A stretch of 64,000 bases of DNA from Acridotheres tristis (Eukaryota > Chordata > Aves > Passeriformes > Sturnidae), in NCBI GenBank assembly GCA_037013685.1, contig CM072894.1, positions 31,613,029 through 31,677,028 on the forward strand, in the 5' to 3' direction. Position 1 is the first letter of the stretch. Each line of letters begins with the position of its first letter. The notes below the pieces were generated by a model that made no database searches, was not told the origin of the DNA, and worked only from the letters and a program-made list of their open reading frames with translations. Positions 12,633-25,300 of the stretch are shown piece by piece. A program made the position numbers and the translations under genes.

Positions 12633-15600
12633 TTATGCAGTTTTACTGTGGAAAAGCAGGCAGTGGTTTCAGCTCTTCCACTGTATCGTAAATCAATATC
12701 CATCACAGAAAAAAAATGGATATTCTGCTGGTTGTCCCTTGTTTTTTTAATTCTGCCATCTCATGCTTCTTCTAGGGAGATTTGTTTTATAGTAATTTTG
12801 CACAGAGCTAAATGTATATTTATTGCATTCATTACATGAATTATTACTGGCCAATCAATTACTATCTGATACAATTATTTTCCAGCAGAAAATAAATTAA
12901 ACTGATAAGTGGGCAATCTCTGTGGTCAGTAAAGTTTAATATTTAATGACATTATTGAAATGTTATTACCATGCTATTGATTTTCTTATTAAAAGTTACA
13001 TTTGGAAGCATAAATGATACTATTTTGATTGGGTTTCTCTTTAAACCAGAAATATATTTTTCTACTTTATCTTAGAAAAGATTTTGCACAACCTTGGTAT
13101 TTCTGGCTGTCTGGCTTGAGTAGTCTGAGATTTCTTTTTGTTGTTAAGTGGGGGAAAGTTCTTTGTCTGTCACTCATCTTCGAAACAGAAGCAACACTTG
13201 AGTGAGAGCTTCCCTGTCACCTTCTCATGTCTCCTTTTGTTTATCTGACACTGTTGTGAGACATTTGGAACCCTCCAGCTCAATATAAAACATTTGTTTG
13301 GCAGGTTGGACCTCCTCATCCTTTGATGGGTAGAGCACATGTGAAGAAGAGTTGTTGGACACATCTGATCTTGTTCTGTGTGCCTGAATCTATAAATTCT
13401 TCTGATTTAATAACTTAGAAAAACTCTCCTCCCTGTCCTTGAAAAAAATCAGCTCCTAACTCTGTCTACTGAAAATATTTCCGTTTCAGATCAGAGCAAA
13501 ATAATGTATTGCTGCTGTTTAAGCATTGTTATTAAATACCTAGTACTCACATTTCTGCTCATTTTCTGTTTTGTGAGAGGTCTTTATTGGGATCTGAAGC
13601 CAGCTGAGAAGTGTGCTTTGTACTGTGCACACGCCCAGGCAGTCCTTTCCATTTTAGATACCATAGCAGAAGATTTTGCTGTTTTCTGTAGTTAATAGAG
13701 ATTAGTTTTGAATTTATACCAAATTTATACCAGGTTTTCTTATCTGGAAGAATACAGAGAGAAATAAAGTAAGAAAGAGCATTTGAGATCAAAAAATTCC
13801 ACAGTGCATACATGAACTTGGATATTTCTTCATTTTATGTAAGGGAAATGTCACATAAAGCTGCTCAACTAATTAAAAATGCCATCAGATTTTATTTTCA
13901 GTAAAATTTATTTAGATGCACACCTACAAGTGGAACTACTACTGTTCAGTGCACAGAAAAGTACCTATTCCCATTGTTTTGAGCAGGCAAGTCAAAACTG
14001 GCCTCTTGCAAACCATTTTTTTCTGTTGTAAGAATTTATATTTTGCCTGTGCCTGTTTTTCAGGCTGCTTCAGCAGAGCTGCTGTGTCCTGGGCCATGGA
14101 GAACAGCATTTTGAGAGACTGGGGGGACACACCAGTAAATGCTCTGAGGGTTTGTTTGCACATCTGCTAGTTATTGAATTGCTCCATTTGGTCAAGTGAT
14201 GGACAGGCATGTTTTTATAGTTTGAAGATGCTGGGTTCAAATTGAGCTGGCTTGGGGAACAAAAAAGATATGTGATTTTCTTTAAGAATGGCAAAAGGTG
14301 TGTGCTCCCTGTTAGCACAGTCCTGCTGTGCCACAGGAGTGCCACTACCCCAGGACTCAGACATGAGCTTCCTTACATGAGTTTGTAAAAAAGGATAGTA
14401 GGGTGTGGGTGTTGGGGTAGACAAACTGGGTGCAGGTGAAGTTTTCTTGCTACTGAGTGGCCCAAGGTCTGCAGTGAGAAGCCCCTGCAAGTGGCCTGAG
14501 AGAGCTGTCTGCTGCACACACTGAACTTGCTGTGAAATGGGATTTGTTTTGACAGGCTGCACATTAGAGAGAGCAAAATAATATTCACCGTGTTTTTGAG
14601 GTAGCAAGGAAGCTGACAGCCACCAGTGGTCTAAAGTAAGTGTGTGTAAGAACACGTACATGTATGGAGTAAATAATAAACCATACTGTTTGTGCCTGCT
14701 TGAGCATAGGTAAATCTAGATAGGTGAGTAGTGCATGTGGTATCTTAGTGGGTTTGTGCAAAGGGCTACCCTCAACTGTGCCATAATATTGAATTACAGC
14801 TAAGACACTCTGCTTCTTTGTGAGAGGAAATCAAACATTTATTTTCAAATGGAATACTCTGTGCAATGACCTAAGATACCTTTAATTACAAATAGATCTG
14901 GAATCCACTCTCTGTGTGCCTGTCAGTATTCCACCAAGACCCTCTGCAGTGTAATGTTGGTACAACATCCACCTTTGAGTTACAAATTCTGTGCTCTTCA
15001 TGCACACAGATCTTTAGAACTAGAAAATCTTGAAATACATATAGTTTGAAAATGCTGTAAATATCTAGCAGAAAGCTTTCTTCCTTCCCTGAAGTGATTG
15101 TTAGTAACTTATCATCACAATTAAACACTTCTAATAATTATTTTTCCCTTCCTAAACACTTCTAATCCCTTTATGCCAAACCAGGTGAGGCACAGAACAT
15201 TCTCTATTAATTCTCACTGATGCAATCTGGGACACAGATAAGACATATTTGAGTGATTCTGTTAACCTTCGCTATGAAGAGGAAAGATGAGTCTCAGGAG
15301 AAGAATGAGCAAATTGAAATTGCAAATTCAGGAAACAGTATTGCAACTTCAATTACTTGAGTGAGGAAACAAATTGAAGCTCTGTCACAACTTGAGTTGC
15401 AAAATGTAAGATCACCAGGCATAAGTAAAACAAAACCTGTCATTAAATTAATTTATCCATTTTGATAATGCTTTTTAAGTTTTTTCCCCCAAGGTCATAG
15501 ACTTTTTTATCTTATGGGAAATTGTGTGCAAGAAAGGTTTAAAGCACTGTAAATATATCAAAGAAGCGAAGTTTTTCAGAAACCACAGTTACTTTACTAA

Positions 15601-16019
15601 TTGCATTTATTGAAAAATACAACACTAGCATTTAATTGGTATAAACTATGTTTCACTGAATAGTTACTGAGATATTTTCCAACCTATTCATTTGCCTTAA
15701 TATGGTCTTCAATTCATTTCATATTTCAAGGTCAGCCTGAGCCCTTGTAGCTTTAAATGATTGCCAGCCTTGAATATCCAGCTTAAAATGTTGTCCTTGG
15801 TTTTCAGAGATTTACACATCTGTATTTTCCCTGCAGATCTATGTACATGCAGGCACCAGTTTATTCCACACTCCTGCCTTGTGTTTCTTTCCGTCATATT
15901 TCATCACCAAACCCAGTTCAGTGTTGTCATAGCAAATTTAACAGTAAATAGTGGCAGTAAAGTTTCATCTGAAGAATGGGTCCATAGTCTCAAAATTAGT
16001 ATACAAATTTTCAGAATGC
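12633..16019. other. AT-rich noncoding sequence
   Basis: No gene is recognised. Small local duplications are visible: an 11-bp tandem unit at 13711-13731, and a 14-bp direct repeat TAAACACTTCTAAT at 15122-15135 and 15153-15166. The 148-codon minus frame at 14215-14661 has no recognisable domain and no convincing splice context. Confidence 0.6.
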
Positions 16020-16085
16020 AAAATGCTACATTATCTTCAAAGTGTAGACTGAAGCTTGTGGGTCTACACTTTGCACTTGCATTTT
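16020..16085. other. Long stem-loop (12-bp perfect stem plus outer 7-bp helix)
   Basis: CAAAGTGTAGAC (16038-16049) is the exact reverse complement of GTCTACACTTTG (16062-16073), with a 12-nt loop. An outer helix, AAAATGC (16020-16026) with GCATTTT (16079-16085), is separated by an asymmetric internal loop of 11 and 5 nt. If transcribed it would fold into a hairpin of about 66 nt. The large internal loop makes a classical pre-miRNA unlikely. A remnant of a small inverted-repeat element is the alternative. Confidence 0.6.
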
Positions 16086-19000
16086 ATTTTGGATTTACAA
16101 AATATTGATGACAAAGGAAATTTTAGTTGTTATTATTGTAGTTTTTGCCTTTCCTTGAAGAGATTTGACATCTCTTGTGAATAGAACAGTTACTAATAAT
16201 GGTGGCATGTGCTAATGACCTCTGTGTAAGCAGTAACTATTAACAGAAATAAAGCTTTTGGAAAGCTTCTGAATTCATGTGGTTTGCACTCTTGCCTGGT
16301 GAACTAACAGTACTTTACTAGAGTTTCAAATGTTAAAACCCTTTTTTTATATAGAAATTGCCCAGCCTATTATGAAAAGATGTATTCAACAAAGAAGAAG
16401 TGTTTTTAAATTCCTGTCTGTTTCAGTTTTCCTTTTCCCATGTGTTGCAATTTGAAAGAATCTATCCACACGCTCACTGAAGCTGGTTCCACAAGACATG
16501 CATGTGCTAAAGCCCCTTGGCTTCAGGAGGTCACTAGGGCATGGCTAAGCCCAGCAGTGGCTTGATGGCCACTCTTTTAACAGGGGATAATATTTTTTGA
16601 GATTCATTGTAATAAAGAAGTCAAGGGAATAAACATGAGAAGTTAGAAGGCAAAAAACCCGAACCAGATTAAAAAGGAACTTCAGAGAAAAAGTCATCTG
16701 AGCAAGGTTTGTGGAAAATACCAGTGTTGTTTGTGTGGTGAAGTGTCAGATCAGCTGTGAAATCCTGCAGATGTTTGACAATGCAGAGTTTACCTTCTGT
16801 GTCTGCAGACTCCAGTGTCTGAATTCTGCAGAGAAGTATCTACTGTAGGATATACAGGGTGCAGTTGTATCAATCCTTCCTTCTCTATAGACATAATGGG
16901 GTTGAGGGTTATTCCCAGAGAGTTGGAGGCAGAAATTACTTTTGAGTTTTTGAGCTCCAGGCTGCGGGACAGATCAGAGCAAAGGGAGGTTGGTTACAGA
17001 ACCTAAGGATGCAGAGGAGCCCTGAAGCTGGAACACATAGCAGGTGATTAGACAGATTGCCTAGTCAGGAGTCTAGGGATGAATTATAGATCCAGATAAA
17101 TTAAACGTGCATGAAATTAAATTTAAAACTTCCATTGTTTCCTGCAGAGTGGATTTAGGAAGATTTGAATGTAACTGCTGCAGCGCTGGTGCAGAATAAA
17201 ACTCCAGTTTTAGAGATCTGTGTAGATCTAGATTCGGGCTCTGGCAACCTCCAGTTGCTCAGACGTAAATCACTCAATTTGCTTCAGCAGTGTTATCCCT
17301 GACTTGCAGAACTGCACTCACAGAGCTGTTAGGTGTTAGACTTTCTTCTGCACCGCCTTATTCTGTCCCCAAAATGAGCACTTGGCTCTGCTGTGGGCAC
17401 ATCCCCTCGTCTCTGTAGTGTTTGTGTAGAAATGTGGTCCCAGGAGGTAACAGCAACAGACCGAGTGTAGCTGCTGGGGAAATCGTTGGTTGCTCTGATG
17501 CAAACAGGATATGATATGTTTCTGGATGTGGGCTGTGAAGGCTTTGTGTGAACCTGTGGAACACTCTAGAGCTCACAAGTGCCGAGAGGCTGGTCCCTAG
17601 AGGAGTAAAAATTGCTTTACAATAGAGTGTCAGAGGAGCAGAAGAAAAGTGCCTAACAGAGCAGAGACTCCAGCAGTATTCTGGGAGCTGAGAGGGAATT
17701 AAACCAAGGTTCAGGAAACCAAAGAATAAAGATATCAAAACCCAGAACTTTTGAATGGCCTAATTAAGAGAACCTGAGGGAGTTAGGCATCCTGTCAGTG
17801 TTCAGTTTATAGTGGACATATAGTGTTTATGAAAATGTATGCAGATAGATTAGCTCTTTGGAACACTGCTGGAAAATTGTCAACAATTCTTTGCTCTGTT
17901 TTTCTATAAACATTTATATTATACTTTCTTTTATATTTTATGCTTCACAATGACATTTGGCTTTGCCAAATGTATCTCAGAGGAACTTCATTATTTTTGT
18001 ATTGTTTGTGGTATGAGCATGAACTTTGACTTCCTGCCTTCCAATTTAGTTTGGTGTCTAGCTTTTTGCTGTCTGGGTCACTCATGTTACAGCTGGAGTT
18101 TCCTGTTTTCAAACCCATATCAGCCAACCATGTAAACCTGAGGGTCAGCTCGTTTAGAAATGATGCATGATTCCAGTCACTTGTTTACTGAAATAAATTA
18201 GATTTACGTAATGAAAGCTGTCAGGTGCTGTATCAATCTTCTGCACTAGTCAAAGTACTTCCTTATTTACAATTCTTGATTCTTGATGCGCAACTCAGCC
18301 ACCAAAAAATGCCTTATTTCACTTGGAGGACAAGTGAAAATTTCTTTCAAACAGATCTATTATTGAATTTTGTGAGCCTGATAGAAAAAGTCATTACTAA
18401 TGAAAGTTAACAGTATTCTGTGTGTAAAATCTTGGGTGGAATAGTAATCATTTTGGGTCTAATATCATACTCTGTATCTGCAAGTAAAAATATCCATCTG
18501 TGTATGTGTATTATCCTTCCTTTCCCCTGGAAGAGGAAGGGAGAGTGGAGGGACATCCTCAGGTACACATGATCCTGAAATCTAGCACTTCCCAGAGAGA
18601 GTTTTTTTAGGAAATAGGAAATGCTGCTTCCTGACTCTAAAAAGAAACCCTACAGTTTCTGTAGGATGACTGTGGTGGGTCAGTGTGAGCTTTCCAGATC
18701 CATCTCTCCAAGAGTAGAAATGCCAGGTCATTTTAGAGAAAGGCTCCCCACAGGGGGTCATCTGGAGATTTGTTCTCTTTGGGCAGTTCTGAGGGCTCTG
18801 GAAGGCGAGGCACTTTGCCTCTCTCTTGGCTGTCAGTGCTAGATTTTCTCAAAGTGGCTTGCTGATGCCATCATTTCTAAAATATCAGCAGCATTGCCAA
18901 CCATGAGTATAAACTTCTCCTCCCCTGCCCATCAGAGAGCCTCCAAAGCATCATGAGATTTGCTTAAGTCATGAGAATTTGAGGCTGCCATACTTACGAA

Positions 19001-22000
19001 GTTCTTTTTGACTTCTTGTTTTTGTGTCTTCAGGATACACCCAAGTCACACTGGCCAGTGTTCCTCCTAGAGGTCACATGGTGGCCCACAGTTACATCAG
19101 CTGTGGTCTGAAACAAAACATGAAGGTGTTATGTGCAGTAGAGTCCTGAGAGTTCTGAACACTGTAGCAGATGGAGTGCAGTCAAAACTGGCTTGCTCTT
19201 CCTTTTCTGATTCAGAATGAATTCAGAATAACTTCTATGAAATATGAAGAGTGTCTACTCTGCAGCAAAAGAAAGTACATGTTCATCTGGCTTGTGTTGC
19301 TTGATTAACTATGTCCTCAGAAGTGATGACTACTAATTTAAAAATAAAAAGCATTTAGAGCATTTAGGTATTGCTTTTGTTTACAATTAAGGAATCTTTG
19401 CAGAGCTCTAACAATGTAATTTGGCCCTTAAGTGCATTGAAATTGCATTTAAGCTGCAGCAAGGTAATAAGAATAATTTCCAATGATTTTCCTCTCCATT
19501 TAGGGTTTCTGATCACAGCTAAAGATCTGTCTGTGCTTGATGAACAGGCCAACAAGCTTGCCTGAGCAAAATGGGTATAGCTTCTTCATATCTGAGATAT
19601 TCATTGACAATATAAAGTGTATTCCAATCAGTGTACTTGTATTTTTAAAAATCACTTTGTTGGACAGATGATAATACGATGCCTTGTCACCTCAGCCAAA
19701 TTCAGGTTGTCAAAGCAAATGTTGCACTAAGGGTGTGAGTAGTACTAATGGAAATAACTGGGTCACAGACAAGCATGAGAGGAATCAGAATATTAACATT
19801 TTCTTTTACTTGACATTCATAATATATGATTGAGAGCTTTGTGCATATTTGACCAAGCCACTGTCAGCCTCAAATCTGAGTTTTATATTTTTTATATTCA
19901 CAGCTTTTAAGTCCCAGCATTTTTCCTGTGAGTCAATTTTGTTTGTATGAACTATAAAGTTGAACTTTATCTTGTAGCTTTAAAGGAGAGTGTGCTGGCA
20001 GCAGCTGGGGGCTATGGCCCTGTTAACATCCTCCATGAGTGGAAGTGCTGGTGGTTTGTTCTAGGCAGACTCAGGTATTGTGCTCATCCCTGGAGGGCCT
20101 TCCCTCTATACATCCAGCCAGATGCTTGGCGTGCTCCTTGGGAGCAAGCGTGCACACAGTGAATTAATCTGTCAAGCTTTTAATATGCAAATTTATACAT
20201 ATATACACACACATCCACTGAGAAACACAAAGAGAGGTGCAGGCACACATTGGTATGCACAGTGATCTTTCTTTGTTTTAGAGAAAATAAGGTCAGACAA
20301 GTGCAACATGGAGAAGGAAGCACATTCTCCTTCTCGAGGGAATTCCTTCTGTAGGCCTGTGTCAGCAATGTTGAATATTCCTGCTCTGGGAGGGATAAGT
20401 GAGTGTCACCATTATGATCCAGTTCTGAAGGGTCTAAGCAAGAAGCTGTCAAAACCAGCCTCCACCCTAAAGGTGTACAAAATAATTTGCACATCTTACC
20501 AGCAAACTGGTGAGCAACATATGATTAAAATAAATGGTCTTAAACTTTCTTCAGCATTCTGGTGGATGTCAAGATAAGACATGCTTAGTACATTCATGAC
20601 AGTCTGTGTTTCAGGGGACATGCATTGCTATAATTTGAATTGTTGGAATTTCCTGAGCGTCAGCACCTTCATACTCTTGTTCTGCATTGTTATGATCTAG
20701 TGGGTAGGTGAGAAAGAGCAGCCTCTTGGGTGTGAGCATCCTACAGCTGGATCACGTGGGGAGTATCTATTTTTAGGGCATTCTTTTAAGCTCTGGTGTT
20801 TCTCTGTCTGTACCTCAGTGGTGCAGTTTGGTCTCTGCACTAGTAGGGTGCAGGAAGCAGTTTGTGACTTCTGGAAACCGAGCACTATGCAGAGAGCAAT
20901 ACTTAGGAAGTGGATACAAAGTGCCTCCTCCAGAGAAATGTGCATCTTCTTTGAGGATGGTCTCCTACCAGTTTGCTTTCTGCATGTGGGATTTTGCTGG
21001 TAACAAGAACATCAAAGTGATGATAGGACTGAGGAATTCAGGGACAGTTACAGTCCAACTTATAGGTAGATGCTGAAGTGTTCCTAGACCTTTGCCTTTG
21101 GATGGCCTTTTACAGGGAATTTGGCAAATGCTTGTTGGGATCAAAGGGGAGGGTCTGACAGAGTCAGGGTGGTAAGAGCTGGACTGGCCAAAAGGTCAAT
21201 TTTTAGTGGATAGGACTTGGTGAGACTGTAAGTAACAGATTTATTATTTGCCATAACAGAAAATAGTGATAGAGCTGAGACCAGTGTAGCATTCAAATGG
21301 TTACTTAGGCTGACATCACTGATGAATAAATTTGGAGTATCTCATCTGTTTGTTTGTGACATATATAGTTTTCTTTGAAGGTATACAGCAGCATTCCTAC
21401 TAGGGAGTGTTTAATTTAAATTACCACTATAACTGATTAATTACATAAAGTGTACCTTGGTTTTCTAGGCTGCTGCAGAACTTGCATTGATGGTAGAATA
21501 GCTTCAGATTCCCTGCTTTCCCTTCAAGTTTGGTATTATAGTGGTGTTCCATGCAAAATAAGTTTCAGCCCTTACCTAATTAAAGCTCAAATCTATTAAC
21601 TCAGACAAGATGTTAAAAAAAATTGAGAGCTTCAAGCTGCAGTGATAATTCCTAATGCTCCTACCTTACTCCAGTAGAAATTCTATGTACTCTTAAATTC
21701 CCCTTCAGGAACCCTCAGTAGCCTGTAAGAGCTCTCTAATTCTGCCATGAAGATTAATTTGTATCTGTGGTGAATATTTGAAACACTGACTCTTGCCTGT
21801 AATTCATCTAGATTAGGCTTCTCCTCTGCTGTGATTTTACCTAATAGTGATGCAGCTTCTCCATCTACCAAATGATAAAATCATGAACTCCAGCAGCTGC
21901 AGGAAATGTTCTGTGGTGAAATATTTTCTTTTTGTTTATTTCTGTCTTCAGAGATTACATGTGATAACAAAAATTCTAAAAAAACCTTTCCCCTTTTCTG

Positions 22001-22200
22001 GCATTATACAAATATTTGAAGGGGATAAGAAATGGAAAGTACAGGTAGCACACAGCTCTGGGTATTGATTTATCCCCACCTTAAATCCAACATTTCACTA
22101 CGGACAGCCTGCTGCTGGATGATTTTCTGCTTTAGACAGATTCTCTACAAACTTCCTCATACTCTGTTCATGCGAGGAGGGAAAACAGCTGGAACTGCTG
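16086..22200. other. AT-rich noncoding sequence
   Basis: No gene is recognised in about 6 kb. A tight 9-bp hairpin, ACATTTGGC-TTT-GCCAAATGT, is at 17953-17973. Sequence near 20750-20840 has a weak MIR flavour (GGGCATTCTTTTAAGC, then TCTCTGTCTGTACCTCAG) but is too degraded for a firm call. Confidence 0.55.
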
Positions 22201-22350
22201 TTGTTTACTGAGTAGGCAAGTCCCGTGCACTGGAGCCAGAGACTGCCTTGCACTTAATCTGGGCTCAAGATTCTGAGTCATTATGTGATCCTGAGCAAAT
22301 CATTTGACCTTCTTGATCTTCTGCCAACTCAGATGGAAAATTAGGCAAAA
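22201..22350 (+). repeat. MIR (CORE-SINE) relic with tRNA-derived head, plus orientation
   Basis: This is the best-preserved ancient SINE here. CACTGGAGCCAGAGACTGCC matches the tRNA-related head (compare 'CTCTGGAGCCAGACTGCC'). GGGCTCAAGATTCTGAGTCA falls where the 'GGGTTCGAATCC' B-box region lies. TGTGATCCTGAGCAAATCAT then TTGACCTTCTTG match the core, and ACTCAGATGGAAAATTA matches the 'CTCATCTGTAAAATGG' region. All segments are in consensus order. The consensus is recalled from memory, not searched. An unusually complete MIR in a bird-like genome raises the chance of functional constraint. Confidence 0.8.
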
Positions 22351-25300
22351 AGCAAAGACTGCAGTGGAAATTTGGTTCTGTGACTGAACTGAATAGATGA
22401 AATGAGTAAATGTACAGGTGTTTCCCTGCCTTTCCACAACTGATACCAATGGCAGACACAGCAGGATTTAAACAAAAGACAGAAAATAACACATTTGGCA
22501 TTTTTCTGGCTGAGCAGTCTTTCATAATATGCAGCATTTCACTAGAAACGACCCATTACAAATATGTTAAAACAAAGCAGTTCAGTGTGCTGTTATTACC
22601 AAGGTGCCATCCACAAGGAATGTGAATTTGATAGCCACAGTAATTTTTTCTGCTCTTATGTTTCCCCTTGGCTTTGGCATGGCATTCAATAGCTCTCACT
22701 TCCACTTGTCCTGCTTTGAACAGAAGAGCCCCAGAAGTTCAGAAACCACTATAAAAGATTCTACTCAGTGGGTGGAAAGGGTTCCTACTCTCAGAATCAC
22801 AGGCTCTTGTTCCTACTTCTCTCACTGTCTCCCACTGAACCTCTATTTTCATCTTACCTATCTCTAAACTATTTGTATTGATGTTCTCTAATATACTGAA
22901 ATTAGCAGTACTCAAAAATTCGAGGATCAAGTACTCAATTAAAAAAGATTGTTTTGCTTTGGAAAGAGAATTAGCTGCTTATGAAAGTGTGATGAAAACA
23001 ATGGCTGTGATAATGTTGAGGCTTTAGTGCCTCTAGGAGGGAAGGTGCAATTAGCAACGGAAAGGAACAAAGTTCATGGTATAGTCTGAGCAGGAATTGA
23101 AAACACATAAAAAGAAAAGTTCTACATGATATTCCTTCTCCACCCACATTACTAAAGCGCCTTTAAAAACTGAAATTCTGGAAAAAGTTGTTACAGTTGT
23201 GGTTGTATCATAGGCCACTTGATCAAGCTTGTTATGATGTCACCAGAGCTGCACAATTATTTCAAGTCTTACTGCCCACATTGCTTTTCTATTTTTTCTT
23301 TGCATATCACTGTTACATCAAAAACTGTTAACACAAGCTGTGAGTTGGTTTGACATTCCACTAAGAATTCAAGAGTGACTTAGTCCTAGATATAGTTTTA
23401 TTGCACTGTTTTATTTTTATTACCATGCCATAGAAAACATGTTCATATTACTGAAATCCATCTGAGAGAGATCTTATTACCTGAAAAAATGGGGGTTTTG
23501 ATCTTCATACATCAAAGGTAATCCTTTTCCACTCCACAAGTGGTTTAGCACTAGCCATGTGAATGCCACTTTTATAAGTGTTTTCTGAGAATGTCAGAGA
23601 CGTCCCTATTCCTCAATGCCTTTAGTTTACATGACTTTTATTTTTCTATCTAAAAATTTATAACTATATATTAATTATATTTTTTTTCTCTGGTGCAAAG
23701 CAGATTCCAGCCATAGATGCCTTAAAGGATTGATTTGGAGTAAGGAAATTTTATTTCCATTGTTATTAAATCTGGAACGTTTTCCTTACTTAAGAATTAT
23801 TTTCTCGTGTATTATTTTCAGTTACTATGTGACCCATAAATTATTTTGAGTTTTTTTGGCTCTGAACATCTATTGCCTCTGCTGGACTTCAGCCTGGTGC
23901 AAGCTACCTACTGTAAAGGCGAGATAAAATCTGAACCTTGAACTAATCCCTTCCTGCAGAAACTCCTGTCTTTGAAATAGATGTAAAACTTTCATCTGAG
24001 CTTCTGGGAGGAGTGTCTGAAAACAGGACTGAGATCTGAATTTCATGGCCTGATCCTGTCTTGCTGATTGGAATTGTCCTATAGTTACACTAAAGTTATT
24101 TTGATTAGGGTAGCAAAGGAAACTGTTTCTCATTGTCTGATTCACCATGCTCGGACTTCTTTCTCATGACTGATTAAACAAAACACCATTTATTGTGTGT
24201 GTAGGTTGCCATGGTGGCAAGAAACACTGAACATCAATGAAACTGATTAGAAATTGTGATTCTGTATCTTCAGGAACTTATCTTTTGTGCAGACTTTCTT
24301 ATAAGTTTGGATTCATGAGTTAGCTTTGGGAAATCAATCTCTAAATTTGCTTCCTCAAACATGTTTGGTCATAGGTGCACACTAGTAACTTGTATGTGCA
24401 AATTAGCATTTTCAGAAGCAAACAAAGACGAATCATTTGTTTAAGATGTGGATCTGGGAAGCCTGAGTCCTTTCCCAGATTCAAACACAAACATCTTGTT
24501 TGGTCTTGGACTTTGTCACATAAAGACTTTTAAAAAGGTTTGTTCTTTGGAGCACTTGTATTTTCAGGCACATAAGGTACTTAAGGCAATTTTTATTTCA
24601 GATATTCTGTATATCTGTGATTTTAGTTGTCATCTGTGAGAAACTTTACTTTTTTCCCACTCTAAAGTACACGTCTTAAAGCAAGGTAGTACAACATAAA
24701 TACTTTGTTTTCATATAGTAGCCCACTGTGCAGAACATCTTTTCACTTGCCCTTTCTGGACTATTGATGAGATCTTAAAATAAGAATGATGTTGTTGTTT
24801 TCTTCTACCAATAGGTTCCAATTGCTGGGTTTGTTTGGTGCTGTCTTTCTCAAACAAGTAGCAAGAACTAATCAGGCCATTTTCATGAATGAATGCAGAC
24901 TAGACATAACAAAGATTATAGCAGGATGAATCTAACTTCAAAAATTTATCTAGCTTGGCCTGAATCAATTGTGTGGAAAAGAAGCAGCTTTGATCTTGCC
25001 CCATGTAACAGAATTTAGTGGTTTTTACAGTTCCTGTAAGTGCACCTGCTTGGGCCTTGGAAGAGGATGCTAAACATATGGAGAAATTCTCTTTGCATTT
25101 ACTCTTGTATCTGTAAAAGACTAGCTCCCTGTTTCTTTTCCATGTCTGGAGTGAGATTCCATTATTTTTCCCTGTTTACAGGAATGCTTTGGGGACAGGC
25201 ATCAGCTGTTAATGCCTTAGCCCTTATTATGTCCTGGTAGACAATTTCAGAGATCTCCAATACAGAAACAGTCTGGCTGGACTGGGTGGAGAGAAGCTTT

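Noticed and set aside
14215..14661. 148-codon minus frame
   Set aside because: No recognisable domain, no CpG island or splice context, and overlapping frames on the same strand of similar quality.
20750..20840. Possible MIR core (GGGCATTCTTTTAAGC ... ACCTCAG)
   Set aside because: The similarity is short and interrupted; it needs a scored alignment.
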